This document shows, piece after piece, positions 53,191 to 60,671 of a DNA stretch of 60,671 nt. The stretch lies in the NCBI RefSeq assembly GCF_010974945.1, contig NZ_JAAIVB010000047.1, forward strand, positions 1 through 60,671, read 5' to 3'. Source of the DNA: Noviherbaspirillum galbum. GTDB taxonomy: Bacteria > Pseudomonadota > Gammaproteobacteria > Burkholderiales > Burkholderiaceae_D. Made by a program: the position numbers and the translations under genes. Position 1 is the first letter of the stretch. Each line of letters opens with the position of its first letter. Below the pieces are notes generated by a model. That model was not told the DNA's origin, made no database searches, and was given only the letters and a program-made list of their open reading frames with translations.

Positions 53191-53811
53191 ATGAAAACCC
53201 TGCTGCAACTGAATTCCAGCCTGTTTTCCGCCAATGGCCAATCCAGCCGCCTGGCCGACAGTTTCGTCAGCCGGTTCAAGGCAGGCAACCCGGAAACGCG
53301 CGTCATCACCCGTGACCTGGCCGCCGACCCCATTCCTCACCTGGATGCCGAACGTTTCGGCGCCTTCCTGTCCAAGCCGGAAGACCGCACCCCGGAACAG
53401 CAAGCCGTCGTCGGATTCTCCGACGCGCTGATCGACGAACTGCGCGAAGCCGACGTGATCGTCCTTGGCCTGCCGCTCTATAATTTCGGCGTGCCTTCCC
53501 AGCTCAAGGCGTATTTCGACCACGTGGCTCGCGCCGGCGTGACCTTCCGCTATACCGAGAACGGCCCGGTCGGCCTGCTCAAGGGAAAGAAGGCATATGT
53601 CTTTGCCGCGCGGGGCGGCCTGTATGCGGGCACGGCGCGCGATACCCAGACCGGCTACGTGCGTGATTTCCTGCGCTTCATCGGCATCGACGACGTCGAA
53701 TTCGTCTACGCCGAAGGCCTCTCGATGGGAGACGCCAGCAAGGAAGCCGCGCTGGGCAAGGCCGAAACTGCCATCCAGCAGCTCGTTACCCCGTTGCGCG
53801 CCGCCGCCTGA
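53191..53811 (+). CDS. azoR: FMN-dependent NADH:quinone/azo oxidoreductase
   Basis: 206 residues, flavodoxin-like fold. LQLNSSLFSANGQSSRLAD is the FMN phosphate loop, and LPLYNFGVPSQLKAYFDHVARAGVTF is the conserved AzoR core contacting the flavin. It reduces quinones (and azo dyes in vitro) by two electrons with NADH, guarding against quinone stress. Divergent LysR regulator upstream, pirin 50 bases downstream; this trio recurs in proteobacteria. Confidence 0.94.
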   Translation: MKTLLQLNSSLFSANGQSSRLADSFVSRFKAGNPETRVITRDLAADPIPHLDAERFGAFLSKPEDRTPEQQAVVGFSDALIDELREADVIVLGLPLYNFGVPSQLKAYFDHVARAGVTFRYTENGPVGLLKGKKAYVFAARGGLYAGTARDTQTGYVRDFLRFIGIDDVEFVYAEGLSMGDASKEAALGKAETAIQQLVTPLRAAA

Positions 53812-53861
53812 AAAGTCACTAGGCTACTCACCAACATCGACGAAAGGACCAGGAGCACATC

Positions 53862-54740
53862 ATGGACACGAACCGGCAAGCGCGCCAGCTGCAACGCATC
53901 ATCGATGCCATGGAAACTTCCGATGGCGCCGGCGTCAGGCTGCGCCGCAGCCTTGGCCGCGGCCAGGGCACGCGCCTGGATCCTTTCCTGATGCTCGATG
54001 AATTCTCCTCCGACAATCCGGACGATTACGTCGCCGGCTTTCCTTCGCATCCGCATCGCGGCTTCGAAACCGTGACCTACATGCTCGACGGTCACATGCG
54101 GCACCAGGACCATCTGGGCAACACCGGGGACCTCAAGAGCGGCGGCGTGCAGTGGATGACGGCCGGGCGCGGCATCATCCACTCGGAAATGCCCCAGCAG
54201 GAACAAGGACGCATGCGCGGATTCCAGCTTTGGATCAACCTGCCCGCCGCGGAAAAGATGAAGCCGGCGGGGTATCGCGACATCCAGCCGGAAGACATCC
54301 CGGTGGCCGATCTGCCGCAGGGCGGGAAGGTCAAGGTGATCGCCGGCAGCATCGACCTCGATGGCATGAAAGTCGACGGTCCGATACTCGGCCTGTCGAC
54401 CGATCCGGTCTACCTGGACGTGCATCTTCCGGCTGGCGGCCGCTTCTCGACGCCGGTCCGGCGCGGCCACCACGCCTTCCTGTATGCCTACGAAGGGCGT
54501 CTCGCGATAGGCGAGGGCGCCGACGCGAGGCCGTTGAAGACCCAGGCGGCGGGCGTGCTTTCCGATGGCGACGTGGTGCATGTCGGCGCGGATGGCGGGC
54601 CGGCGCGCTTCATCCTGCTCGCGGGGCGGCCGCTCAACGAGCCGGTGGCGCAATATGGCCCCTTCGTGATGAACACGCCGGCGGAGATCGAACAAGCAAT
54701 CATCGACTTCCAGTCGGGACGGTTCGCGCAACCCGCCTGA
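53862..54740 (+). CDS. Pirin family protein
   Basis: 292 residues, bicupin. The metal ligands are expected in FPSHPHRGFETVTYML (two His), and in GIIHSEMP (His and Glu). GVQWMTAGRGIIHSE is the pirin signature. Bacterial pirins such as YhhW have quercetinase activity in vitro; the natural substrate here is unknown. GGAGCAC lies 8 bases before the ATG. It probably shares a transcript with azoR. Confidence 0.92.
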   Translation: MDTNRQARQLQRIIDAMETSDGAGVRLRRSLGRGQGTRLDPFLMLDEFSSDNPDDYVAGFPSHPHRGFETVTYMLDGHMRHQDHLGNTGDLKSGGVQWMTAGRGIIHSEMPQQEQGRMRGFQLWINLPAAEKMKPAGYRDIQPEDIPVADLPQGGKVKVIAGSIDLDGMKVDGPILGLSTDPVYLDVHLPAGGRFSTPVRRGHHAFLYAYEGRLAIGEGADARPLKTQAAGVLSDGDVVHVGADGGPARFILLAGRPLNEPVAQYGPFVMNTPAEIEQAIIDFQSGRFAQPA

Positions 54741-54844
54741 ACCGGTGAAACGGAGCTTGCCGGGACGCACCGGCAAGCCTTCCGCGGCGGGGCTACAATG
54801 AGGACCTGCCCCACGGGTAAATAACAAGATCCAAGGTCCTCCCC

Positions 54845-56077
54845 ATGTCGCAAGCTTCCGCCGCCTTGCCGGCCATACCGCGCTCGGCGGTGCCGGTGCT
54901 TTCCATCGCTGCCTTCGCCAGCGGCATTTCCCTTCGCGTGACCGACCCCTTGCTGCCCCAGCTCGCGCGCGAGTTCGGCGTCAGCCTGGGCAATGCCTCC
55001 TACGTCATCACCTTCTTCGCGATCGCCTACGGGTTGTCGCAGCTTTTCTTCGGCCCGCTGGGCGATCGATACGGCAAGTACTTCGTGGTCGGCGGAGGCA
55101 GCATCGCCTGCGCCGCGACCGCAACGCTCTGCGGGCTGGTTCCCAGCTTCCCGATGCTGCTCCTGGCCCGGCTGCTTGCCGGCGCCACCTGCGCGTCCAT
55201 CATTCCCTTGTCGATGGCCTGGATCGGCGACGTCGTGCCGTATGAGGAACGGCAGCCCGTCCTGGCGCGCTTCCTCATCGGTCAGATCCTCGGCTTGTCC
55301 ACCGGCGTCATGGTCGGCGGTTATGCGGCGGACAAGCTCAGCTGGCGGCTTCCCTTCTTCGGCGTGGCAATGATCTTCCTGATGGTGGGCTTGGTCGCCC
55401 TGCGCCTCAACCGCCGCCTCCCGGAGCATGCGCGCCTGACCCGGCGCGCGGAAGGCAATGCGGCGCAGCGGCTGGTTTCGGAATTCCGGCAAGTACTGGC
55501 CAAGCCCTGGGCGCGGGTGGTGCTCGGCACGGTGTTCCTCGAAGGTGCCTTCCTTTACGGCGGCTTTGCCTTCATCGCATCGCATGTGCACCAGCGCTTC
55601 GACCTCTCGCTCAGCGCTGCCGGCGCGCTGGTGATGCTGTTCGGCTTCGGCGGCTTCCTGTTCGCGCTGGCTTCGCGCCGCCTCGTGCAACACCTCGGGG
55701 AATTCGGGCTGGCGACGGGCGGCGGCATCTGCATGGCCGCGGCGCTCATTAGCATCGGCCTGGCGCCGGAATGGTGGTGGGGAATTCCCGGCTGCTTCGC
55801 GGCCGGACTCGGCTTCTACATGCTGCACAACACCCTGCAGACGAATGCCACCCAGATGGCGCCGGAGCGCCGGGGAGCAGCCGTTTCCGCATTCGCCTCG
55901 AGCTTTTTCCTCGGGCAATCAGTGGGCGTGGCCGTGGCGGGCATGCTGGTGGAACGCATGGGCACCTCGTGGGTGATCGCCGCCGGTGGCCTTGGCGTGC
56001 TGGTCGTCGCGATGCAATTCGCGCGCCGGCTCAGGAAGTCGCATAGCGCCCGGGACGGTGGTTCACCGCGAGCGTGA
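54845..56077 (+). CDS. Major facilitator superfamily transporter
   Basis: 410 residues with 12 predicted membrane helices. The loop between helices 2 and 3 reads GPLGDRYGKYFVV, the MFS motif A (GxLxDRxGRR-like). Resembles drug/metabolite:H+ antiporters of the DHA1 group. The last 47 bases overlap the convergent YitT gene. The substrate cannot be predicted. Confidence 0.9.
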   Translation: MSQASAALPAIPRSAVPVLSIAAFASGISLRVTDPLLPQLAREFGVSLGNASYVITFFAIAYGLSQLFFGPLGDRYGKYFVVGGGSIACAATATLCGLVPSFPMLLLARLLAGATCASIIPLSMAWIGDVVPYEERQPVLARFLIGQILGLSTGVMVGGYAADKLSWRLPFFGVAMIFLMVGLVALRLNRRLPEHARLTRRAEGNAAQRLVSEFRQVLAKPWARVVLGTVFLEGAFLYGGFAFIASHVHQRFDLSLSAAGALVMLFGFGGFLFALASRRLVQHLGEFGLATGGGICMAAALISIGLAPEWWWGIPGCFAAGLGFYMLHNTLQTNATQMAPERRGAAVSAFASSFFLGQSVGVAVAGMLVERMGTSWVIAAGGLGVLVVAMQFARRLRKSHSARDGGSPRA

Positions 56078-56684
56078 GGTTCAGGACGGCCGCGCCGACC
56101 AGTGAGATCGCCACTGACCGCAGCGTAATGACCGGGATCGATGCCATCAGGATGATCGCGTCCAGGATAAGCTGGGTCAGGCCCGCCCTGATGCCGAAGC
56201 GCTCCTGCAGGTAGAGCACGAAGACATTGAAACCGCCGAGGCTGGCGCGGTGCCTGAAGAGGGCCAGCAGGCCTACACCGGCCAGCAGGCCGCCCATCGT
56301 GGCCGCGTACACCGGCTCTATCCGGTCGAGCCGGATCATCTGCGGCATCCATTCCGAGAACAATGCCATCAACGAGATCGCTGCCATGGTCTTGAGCGTG
56401 AACGTCCAGCCCAGCTTCTTGACGGCAAGGTAGTAGAAGGGAAGGTTGAGGCAAAAGAAGAGAGCGCCGAAGGGCAGGCCGCTGTAGTAGTGCAGCAGGA
56501 AGGCGAGGCCCACCGTGCCGCCGGTCATCAGCCGCGCCTGGCCGAGCAGCGTCACCCCGAGCGCGACCAGCAATGCGCCGCTGACCAGGGCCTGGAGATC
56601 ATCGAACAGCGTATGCCGAGGCGCCGTCTTCGGCTTGGAAGGCTGGGTAGCGGCAGACCCATTTCTGGAGAGCGCGTTCATCGT
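56031..56684 (-). CDS. YitT family membrane protein
   Basis: 217 residues with about five membrane helices. ALLVALGVTLLGQARLMTGGTVGLAFLLHYYSGLPFGALFF is the YitT (DUF161) signature. Its function is not established. ATG 56684 is preferred (two Met, MTMNAL); reading from 56732 is possible but would place the start inside the regulatory site region. An FNR-type site with a good -10 hexamer lies upstream, so it may be turned on at low oxygen. Confidence 0.87.
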   Translation of the reverse strand, partial: TMNALSRNGSAATQPSKPKTAPRHTLFDDLQALVSGALLVALGVTLLGQARLMTGGTVGLAFLLHYYSGLPFGALFFCLNLPFYYLAVKKLGWTFTLKTMAAISLMALFSEWMPQMIRLDRIEPVYAATMGGLLAGVGLLALFRHRASLGGFNVFVLYLQERFGIRAGLTQLILDAIILMASIPVITLRSVAISLVGAAVLNLTLAVNHRPGRYATS

Positions 56685-56737
56685 CATGTAGAGAGGGGAA
56701 ATGCGCACAGGGTAGCGCAGACCCGGCATCAAAAAAA

Positions 56738-56751
56738 TTGATCGAGGTCAA
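56738..56751 (-). promoter_or_regulatory. FNR/Dnr-type site upstream of the YitT gene
   Basis: TTGAT-CGAG-GTCAA, nine of ten bases. Read leftwards, the centre at 56744.5 predicts a start near 56703, and TACCCT on the minus strand (56714-56709) is one base from the ideal -10 position; the same hexamer is used upstream of the Dnr-type gene. The leader would be 19 bases. Rightwards no -10 is seen for the synthetase gene. Confidence 0.6.
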
Positions 56752-56885
56752 GAATCTCCAAGCCATCCGGCGCTTCGCGCATTCCGGACGGCGTCCGGGC
56801 TCGCGAGACTTGAGCGGCGGCGGGCGAAGCCGGCGAAAGCGGGTTAACATGAAGTGAAACACAACCATGACGACAGGAGACAGTC

Positions 56886-58877
56886 TTGAACGACGCTGCA
56901 AACGCACCGCTTTGGTCACCCACTCCGGAACAGATTGCCCGCAGCCGGATACATGATTTCATGCAATGGCTGGAGGTCCGCAAGGGATTGCGTTTCGACG
57001 ACTACAACGCGCTGTGGCAATGGTCGGTCGATGAACTGTCCGCCTTCTGGGAATGCGTCTGGCAGTACTTCGACGTGAAAAGCTCGGCGCCCTACACGCG
57101 CGTGCTCGATGCCGAGCGCATGCCCGGCGCGACATGGTTCGAGGGTGCGCGGCTGAACCTTGCCGAGCAGGTGTTCCGCTTCCACGAAGGCCAGTCCGAT
57201 GCCGACGCGCCGGCGATCATCGCGAAGTCGGAGACCCGGCCCTTGTCGACCATGACGTGGGGCGAGATGAAGCGTCAGATCGCCTCGGTGGCGGCCACGC
57301 TCAGGGACATGGGCGTCGAGCCCGGCGACCGCGTCGTTTCCTACATGCCGAACATTCCTGAGACGGTGATCGCTTTCTATGCCTGCGCCAGCATCGGCGC
57401 GGTCTGGTCGAGCTGCTCTCCCGACATGGGCACGCCGAGCGTGCTCGACCGCTTCGGCCAGATCGCGCCCAAGGTCTTGTTCGCGGTGGACGGCTACCGC
57501 TATGGCGGCAAGGATTTCGACCGCAAGGAAGTCGTTGCCAGCCTTGCTCAGGCGCTGCCGAGCGTGAAGCACATCGTGCTGCTTCCTTACCTCGATGCCG
57601 GGGCGCGCATCGACGGTGCCATTCCCTGGGCGGAAACCATCGGCCGCGAGGCGGTGCCGGCATTCGAGCAGCTTCCCTTCGATCATCCCTTGTGGATCGT
57701 CTATTCCTCCGGAACGACGGGCATGCCCAAGCCCATCGTCCATGGCCATGGCGGCGTCCTGCTGGAAGGCCTGAAGGGGCATTGCCTTCAGCTCGACATG
57801 GGCGAGGACGACCGATTCATGTGGTTCACCACCACTGGCTGGATCATGTGGAATTCCCAGGTCACGGGCCTGCTGACCGGCTCGGCGATCGCCATCTACG
57901 ACGGCAATCCCGGCTATCCGGACCTCTCCTGCCTGTGGCGGTTCGCCGAGGAAGCGAAGCTGACGATGTTCGGCGCGGGAGCCGCCTATTTCGGCAACTG
58001 CATGAAGGCGAACATCCGCCCGAAGGAATGGGTAGATACCGGCCGGCTGCGCGCCATCGGGTCCACCGGGTCGCCGCTGCCGGCGGAAGCCTTCCACTGG
58101 GTCTACGAGGAAATCGGCCAGCATGTTCTGCTGGCCTCGATCAGCGGCGGCACCGACATCGCGGCTTCCTTCGTCGGCGCCTCACCGATCGTGCCGCTCC
58201 ATGCCGGCGAGATGCAGTGCCGCGGGCTGGGCATCGCGGTGTATGCGGTCGATGAACAGGGCAGGGCGCTGGTGGATGAAGTGGGAGAGCTGGTCGTGAC
58301 CAAGCCCATGCCGTCCATGCCCCTTTACTTCTGGAACGATCCGGAGGGCCGGCGCTACCGCGAAAGCTACTTCGACACCTATCCCGGCTGGTGGCGACAT
58401 GGCGACTGGCTCCGCATCACCCCCCGCGGCGGCGCGGTGATCTACGGACGCTCGGACACCACCATCAACCGCCACGGAATCCGCATGGGAACCAGCGAGA
58501 TCTACCGGGTGGTGGAAAACCTGCCGGAGGTGCTGGACAGCTTGGTGGTGGACCTCGAATATCTCGGGCGGGAATCGTACATGCCGCTATTCGTCGTGCT
58601 GCGCCCCGGCGTGGTGCTCGACGACGCCTTGCGTACGCGGATCAATGCCGCCATCCGCGGATCGCTGTCCGCCAGGCATGTGCCGAACGACATTTTCGCG
58701 GTCAGCGAAATACCCCGGACCCTGACGGGAAAGAAAATGGAACTGCCCGTCAAAAAACTCTTGCTCGGAATGCGGGTCGATGAAGTAGCGAACCCGGATG
58801 CCATGAGCAATCCGGGCAGCCTGGCGTATTACATCGACTTCGCCGCGCAGCGGCAGGCGGCTTCCGCGCGCGGCTGA
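56886..58877 (+). CDS. Acetoacetyl-CoA synthetase
   Basis: 663 residues, ANL adenylating enzyme. WIVYSSGTTGMPKPIVHGHGG is the P-loop motif, GRSDTTINRHGIRMGTSEIY the hinge, and LTGKKMELPVKKLLLG carries the C-terminal catalytic Lys. The N-terminal FMQWLEVRKGLRFDDYNALWQWSV is specific to acetoacetate-CoA ligases. It activates acetoacetate for PHB or lipid metabolism. The start is a TTG at 56886 with CAGGAGAC 3 bases before it; the first in-frame ATG would drop about 25 conserved residues. Confidence 0.93.
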   Translation: MNDAANAPLWSPTPEQIARSRIHDFMQWLEVRKGLRFDDYNALWQWSVDELSAFWECVWQYFDVKSSAPYTRVLDAERMPGATWFEGARLNLAEQVFRFHEGQSDADAPAIIAKSETRPLSTMTWGEMKRQIASVAATLRDMGVEPGDRVVSYMPNIPETVIAFYACASIGAVWSSCSPDMGTPSVLDRFGQIAPKVLFAVDGYRYGGKDFDRKEVVASLAQALPSVKHIVLLPYLDAGARIDGAIPWAETIGREAVPAFEQLPFDHPLWIVYSSGTTGMPKPIVHGHGGVLLEGLKGHCLQLDMGEDDRFMWFTTTGWIMWNSQVTGLLTGSAIAIYDGNPGYPDLSCLWRFAEEAKLTMFGAGAAYFGNCMKANIRPKEWVDTGRLRAIGSTGSPLPAEAFHWVYEEIGQHVLLASISGGTDIAASFVGASPIVPLHAGEMQCRGLGIAVYAVDEQGRALVDEVGELVVTKPMPSMPLYFWNDPEGRRYRESYFDTYPGWWRHGDWLRITPRGGAVIYGRSDTTINRHGIRMGTSEIYRVVENLPEVLDSLVVDLEYLGRESYMPLFVVLRPGVVLDDALRTRINAAIRGSLSARHVPNDIFAVSEIPRTLTGKKMELPVKKLLLGMRVDEVANPDAMSNPGSLAYYIDFAAQRQAASARG

Positions 58878-58894
58878 CTTCTCCGGAGAGTGAC

Positions 58895-59155
58895 ATGAAA
58901 CCAGGAACACAGGAACCGCAAGACTGGCAGACCGATTCGTACAAGGGCATGGAGGTGCATGTCTGCGCCTTGCGGCACGATGAAGCGCAAGGCTGGGACT
59001 ATGCGGTGCGCATCGCCCAGCCGGGCGAGGATGCCAGCTACGAGAGCGAACTGGCCGCCGAGTCGGGTCATGATGCCCACTTGCCCACGCGCGAAAAGGC
59101 GTTCGAGGCGGGTTTCGCCGAGGGCTATGCGATGGTGGACCGACTCCTGCAATAG
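58895..59155 (+). CDS. Conserved small hypothetical protein
   Basis: 86 residues, acidic and soluble. The pattern YKGMEVHVCALRHDE...WDYAVRIAQPG is a short beta-sheet, followed by a helix (EKAFEAGFAEGYAMVDRLL). It starts 17 bases after the synthetase stop behind CCGGAGAG, so it is probably co-transcribed. No named domain is recognised. Confidence 0.75.
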   Translation: MKPGTQEPQDWQTDSYKGMEVHVCALRHDEAQGWDYAVRIAQPGEDASYESELAAESGHDAHLPTREKAFEAGFAEGYAMVDRLLQ

Positions 59156-59477
59156 GGCGGTTTCTCAGTAAATCCTCGCATGGATTTCTGGCAAGAATAT
59201 TGCTAATCTCTGCCTGCGCGCGTATTCGGGACAAGGCCATGCGACATGGTGGTGCGTCGCGAGATCCGGCCGCTGGGTTTGCTGCGGTGCGCCATGCAGG
59301 CATGGTGTCGCGCACCTGCAGACGGCAGCCGAAGCTTGGCGCTTTTTTGTACCGAATTCGTAATAATCGTTTAATATTCCGCGCATACCTTGAGCATGTG
59401 AAACTTCCTCTGCACACAGGAAAGTCACGGCGGTCCGCCGGGTTTATAACAATCCTCTACTTTATCCAGGAGAGACA
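59156..59477. other. Intergenic region upstream of gltI
   Basis: 322 bases. A stem with 7-bp arms GGTGCGC/GCGCACC (59286-59316) encloses the smaller palindrome CATGC-AG-GCATG. Further on, an AT-rich stretch (TAATAATCGTTTAATATT, 59361-59378) is the likely promoter zone of gltI, with CAGGAGAG as the ribosome site. No gene is supported. Confidence 0.5.
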
Positions 59478-60383
59478 ATGAAACACTCCATTCTCGTTAC
59501 CGCGTTGATGGTTGCGGGTCTTGCCGCCGGCGCCGCTCAGGCGCAAGATAGCGCAACCCTCAAGAAGATCAAGGAAACCGGCCAGATTACGCTCGGCGTG
59601 CGCGATTCCTCCATTCCTTTCTCCTACCTCGACGACAAGCAGTCCTACCAGGGCTATTCGATCGACCTGTGCATGAAGGTCGTGACCGCCGTGCAGAAGA
59701 GCCTTGGCCTGACCGCGTTGAACGTGAAGATGAACCCGGTGACCTCGGCGACCCGCATTCCCCTGATGGCCAACGGCACCGTGGACCTCGAGTGCGGTTC
59801 CACCACCAACAACCTCGAGCGCCAGAAGCAGGTCGGTTTTGCCCCCACGACCTTCATTACCGCCAACCGCCTGCTGGCCAAGAAGTCGTCCAACATCAAG
59901 TCGCTGGACGACATGAAGGGCAAGACCATCGTGTCGACGTCCGGCACCTCCAACATCAAGCAGATCACCCAGCTGAACACCGAGAAGAACCTCGGGATGA
60001 ACATCATTGCCGCGAAGGACCATGCGGAAGCCTTCCTGATGGTCGAGACCGGCCGCGCGGTCGCGTTCGCGATGGACGACATCCTGCTGGCCTCGCTGGC
60101 CGCCAGCTCGAAGGCTCCTTCCGACTATTCGATCACGCCGGAAGCCCTGTCCGTCGAACCCTACGGCATCATGCTGCGCAAGGAAGATGCCGGCTTCAAG
60201 AAGGTGGTGGACGATGCCATCAAGAACGTGTTCAAGTCGGGCGAGATCAATCGCATTTATGCCAAGTGGTCCCAGGCGCCGATTCCTCCCAAGGGCGTGA
60301 ACCTGAACTGGCCGATGAGCGAGCAGCTCAAGAAAGCCATCGCCAATCCGACCGACTCCGGCGATCCGGCAGCCTACAAGTAA
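59478..60383 (+). CDS. gltI: Glutamate/aspartate ABC transporter periplasmic binding protein
   Basis: 301 residues. Signal peptide 1-22 (cleavage after AQA). GVRDSSIPFSYLDDKQSYQGYSIDLCMKVV and VDLECGSTTNNLERQKQVGFAPTTF are typical of GltI/DEBP. It captures L-glutamate and L-aspartate for the GltJKL permease, whose first gene starts 161 bases downstream. A strong stem-loop between them probably reduces readthrough, giving more binding protein than permease. Confidence 0.94.
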   Translation: MKHSILVTALMVAGLAAGAAQAQDSATLKKIKETGQITLGVRDSSIPFSYLDDKQSYQGYSIDLCMKVVTAVQKSLGLTALNVKMNPVTSATRIPLMANGTVDLECGSTTNNLERQKQVGFAPTTFITANRLLAKKSSNIKSLDDMKGKTIVSTSGTSNIKQITQLNTEKNLGMNIIAAKDHAEAFLMVETGRAVAFAMDDILLASLAASSKAPSDYSITPEALSVEPYGIMLRKEDAGFKKVVDDAIKNVFKSGEINRIYAKWSQAPIPPKGVNLNWPMSEQLKKAIANPTDSGDPAAYK

Positions 60384-60413
60384 ACGGTCGTTGAACTACC
60401 AGCATGAGTAGCG

Positions 60414-60444
60414 ATGAAACGGGAGGCTGGTCCTCCCGTTTCAT
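60414..60444 (+). terminator. Stem-loop between gltI and gltJ
   Basis: 13-bp perfect stem ATGAAACGGGAGG / CCTCCCGTTTCAT with loop CTGGT. It has only a short, broken T-run (TTTCATTTCC), so partial termination or mRNA 3'-end protection of gltI is likely. Confidence 0.75.
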
Positions 60445-60544
60445 TTCCGCTGGCTTGCACACGAGAGCGCGCGCGAGAGTACGATGAGGCGCCGGCCGCA
60501 AGCCAACGCAATGCCGCAGCGGCAACAGGACAAAAGGGAGCGCA

Positions 60545-60671
60545 ATGAACTACAACTGGAACTGGCGGATCTTCTGGGAGCCGTCGCCGGATGGGGTGGG
60601 GACCTACCTCGACACCCTCTGGTCGGGCCTGGCCTGGACCCTGGCCACCGCCCTGAGCGCCTGGATCATGG
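60545..60671 (+). CDS. gltJ: Glutamate/aspartate ABC transporter permease, N-terminal part (partial)
   Basis: 42 codons before the window ends. The frame reads MNYNWNWRIFWEPSPDGVG and then TYLDTLWSGLAWTLATA, the usual start of GltJ with the first membrane helix beginning. AAAGGGAGCGC precedes the ATG. It should form the membrane channel with GltK. It follows gltI and its stem-loop. Confidence 0.85.
   Translation, partial: MNYNWNWRIFWEPSPDGVGTYLDTLWSGLAWTLATALSAWIM

Noticed and set aside
1-60671. Search for tRNA, rRNA, IS elements, phage integrases and attachment sites
   Set aside because: None was recognised by eye. A covariance-model scan would be needed to exclude small RNAs.

Overview
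The window is high-GC DNA from a betaproteobacterium, most likely Burkholderiales of the Oxalobacteraceae/Herbaspirillum type. That placement is inferred from gene families and gene order (hemN, ccoI, ccoS, ccoNOQP, ccoG, ccoH, fnr in a row), not from a marker gene. No rRNA, tRNA, IS element, prophage or CRISPR array was recognised. About 56 protein genes are supported, two of them cut by the window edges.

Layout. 1-4.5 kb: the end of a branched-chain amino-acid ABC transporter, a hexapeptide-repeat protein, a LivJ-type binding protein and a bifunctional beta-oxidation enzyme. 4.6-27.6 kb: a block for low-oxygen respiration. It holds type II NADH dehydrogenase, a Dnr-type regulator, a haem-copper-oxidase-like membrane protein with DUF2249 and hemerythrin partners, an odd flavoprotein followed by ubiU-ubiV-ubiT (oxygen-independent ubiquinone synthesis), an HMA-like protein, nnrS, hemN, and the full cbb3 oxidase assembly and structural set ending in fnr. 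Seven FNR/Dnr-type sites lie in the window; six are in this block. Most have a -10-like hexamer at the distance expected for a class II activated promoter, which suggests one shared regulon.

27-32 kb (minus strand): an E1 alpha/beta pair of a 2-oxoacid or acetoin dehydrogenase without E2/E3, a four-helix oxidase-subunit-I-like protein, and an FMN-barrel/GAF/winged-helix protein with a small FMN-barrel partner. 32-40.8 kb: rsuA, a DUF1631 protein, ppnN, a large GAF-PAS-LOV-GGDEF-EAL protein that looks like a blue-light receptor for c-di-GMP, and a Gly-Ser-Ser repeat protein. 41-47 kb: a trehalose/glucose operon (membrane-anchored OtsA, OtsB, GH15 glycosidase, divergent ROK protein). 47-60.7 kb: ordinary accessory and housekeeping genes (prolyl hydroxylase, glycosyltransferase, PBP7, serine hydrolase, LysR/azoreductase/pirin, MFS, YitT, acetoacetyl-CoA synthetase) and the start of a glutamate/aspartate ABC transporter.

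Points most worth follow-up: the flavoprotein heading the ubiUVT run, which lacks the nitronate monooxygenase active-site motif and carries a four-cysteine cluster; the LOV-containing GGDEF-EAL protein with a Gln-to-Leu change at the signalling position; the shared FNR-type promoter set, including one in front of a YitT gene; and the divergent ROK protein in the trehalose operon.
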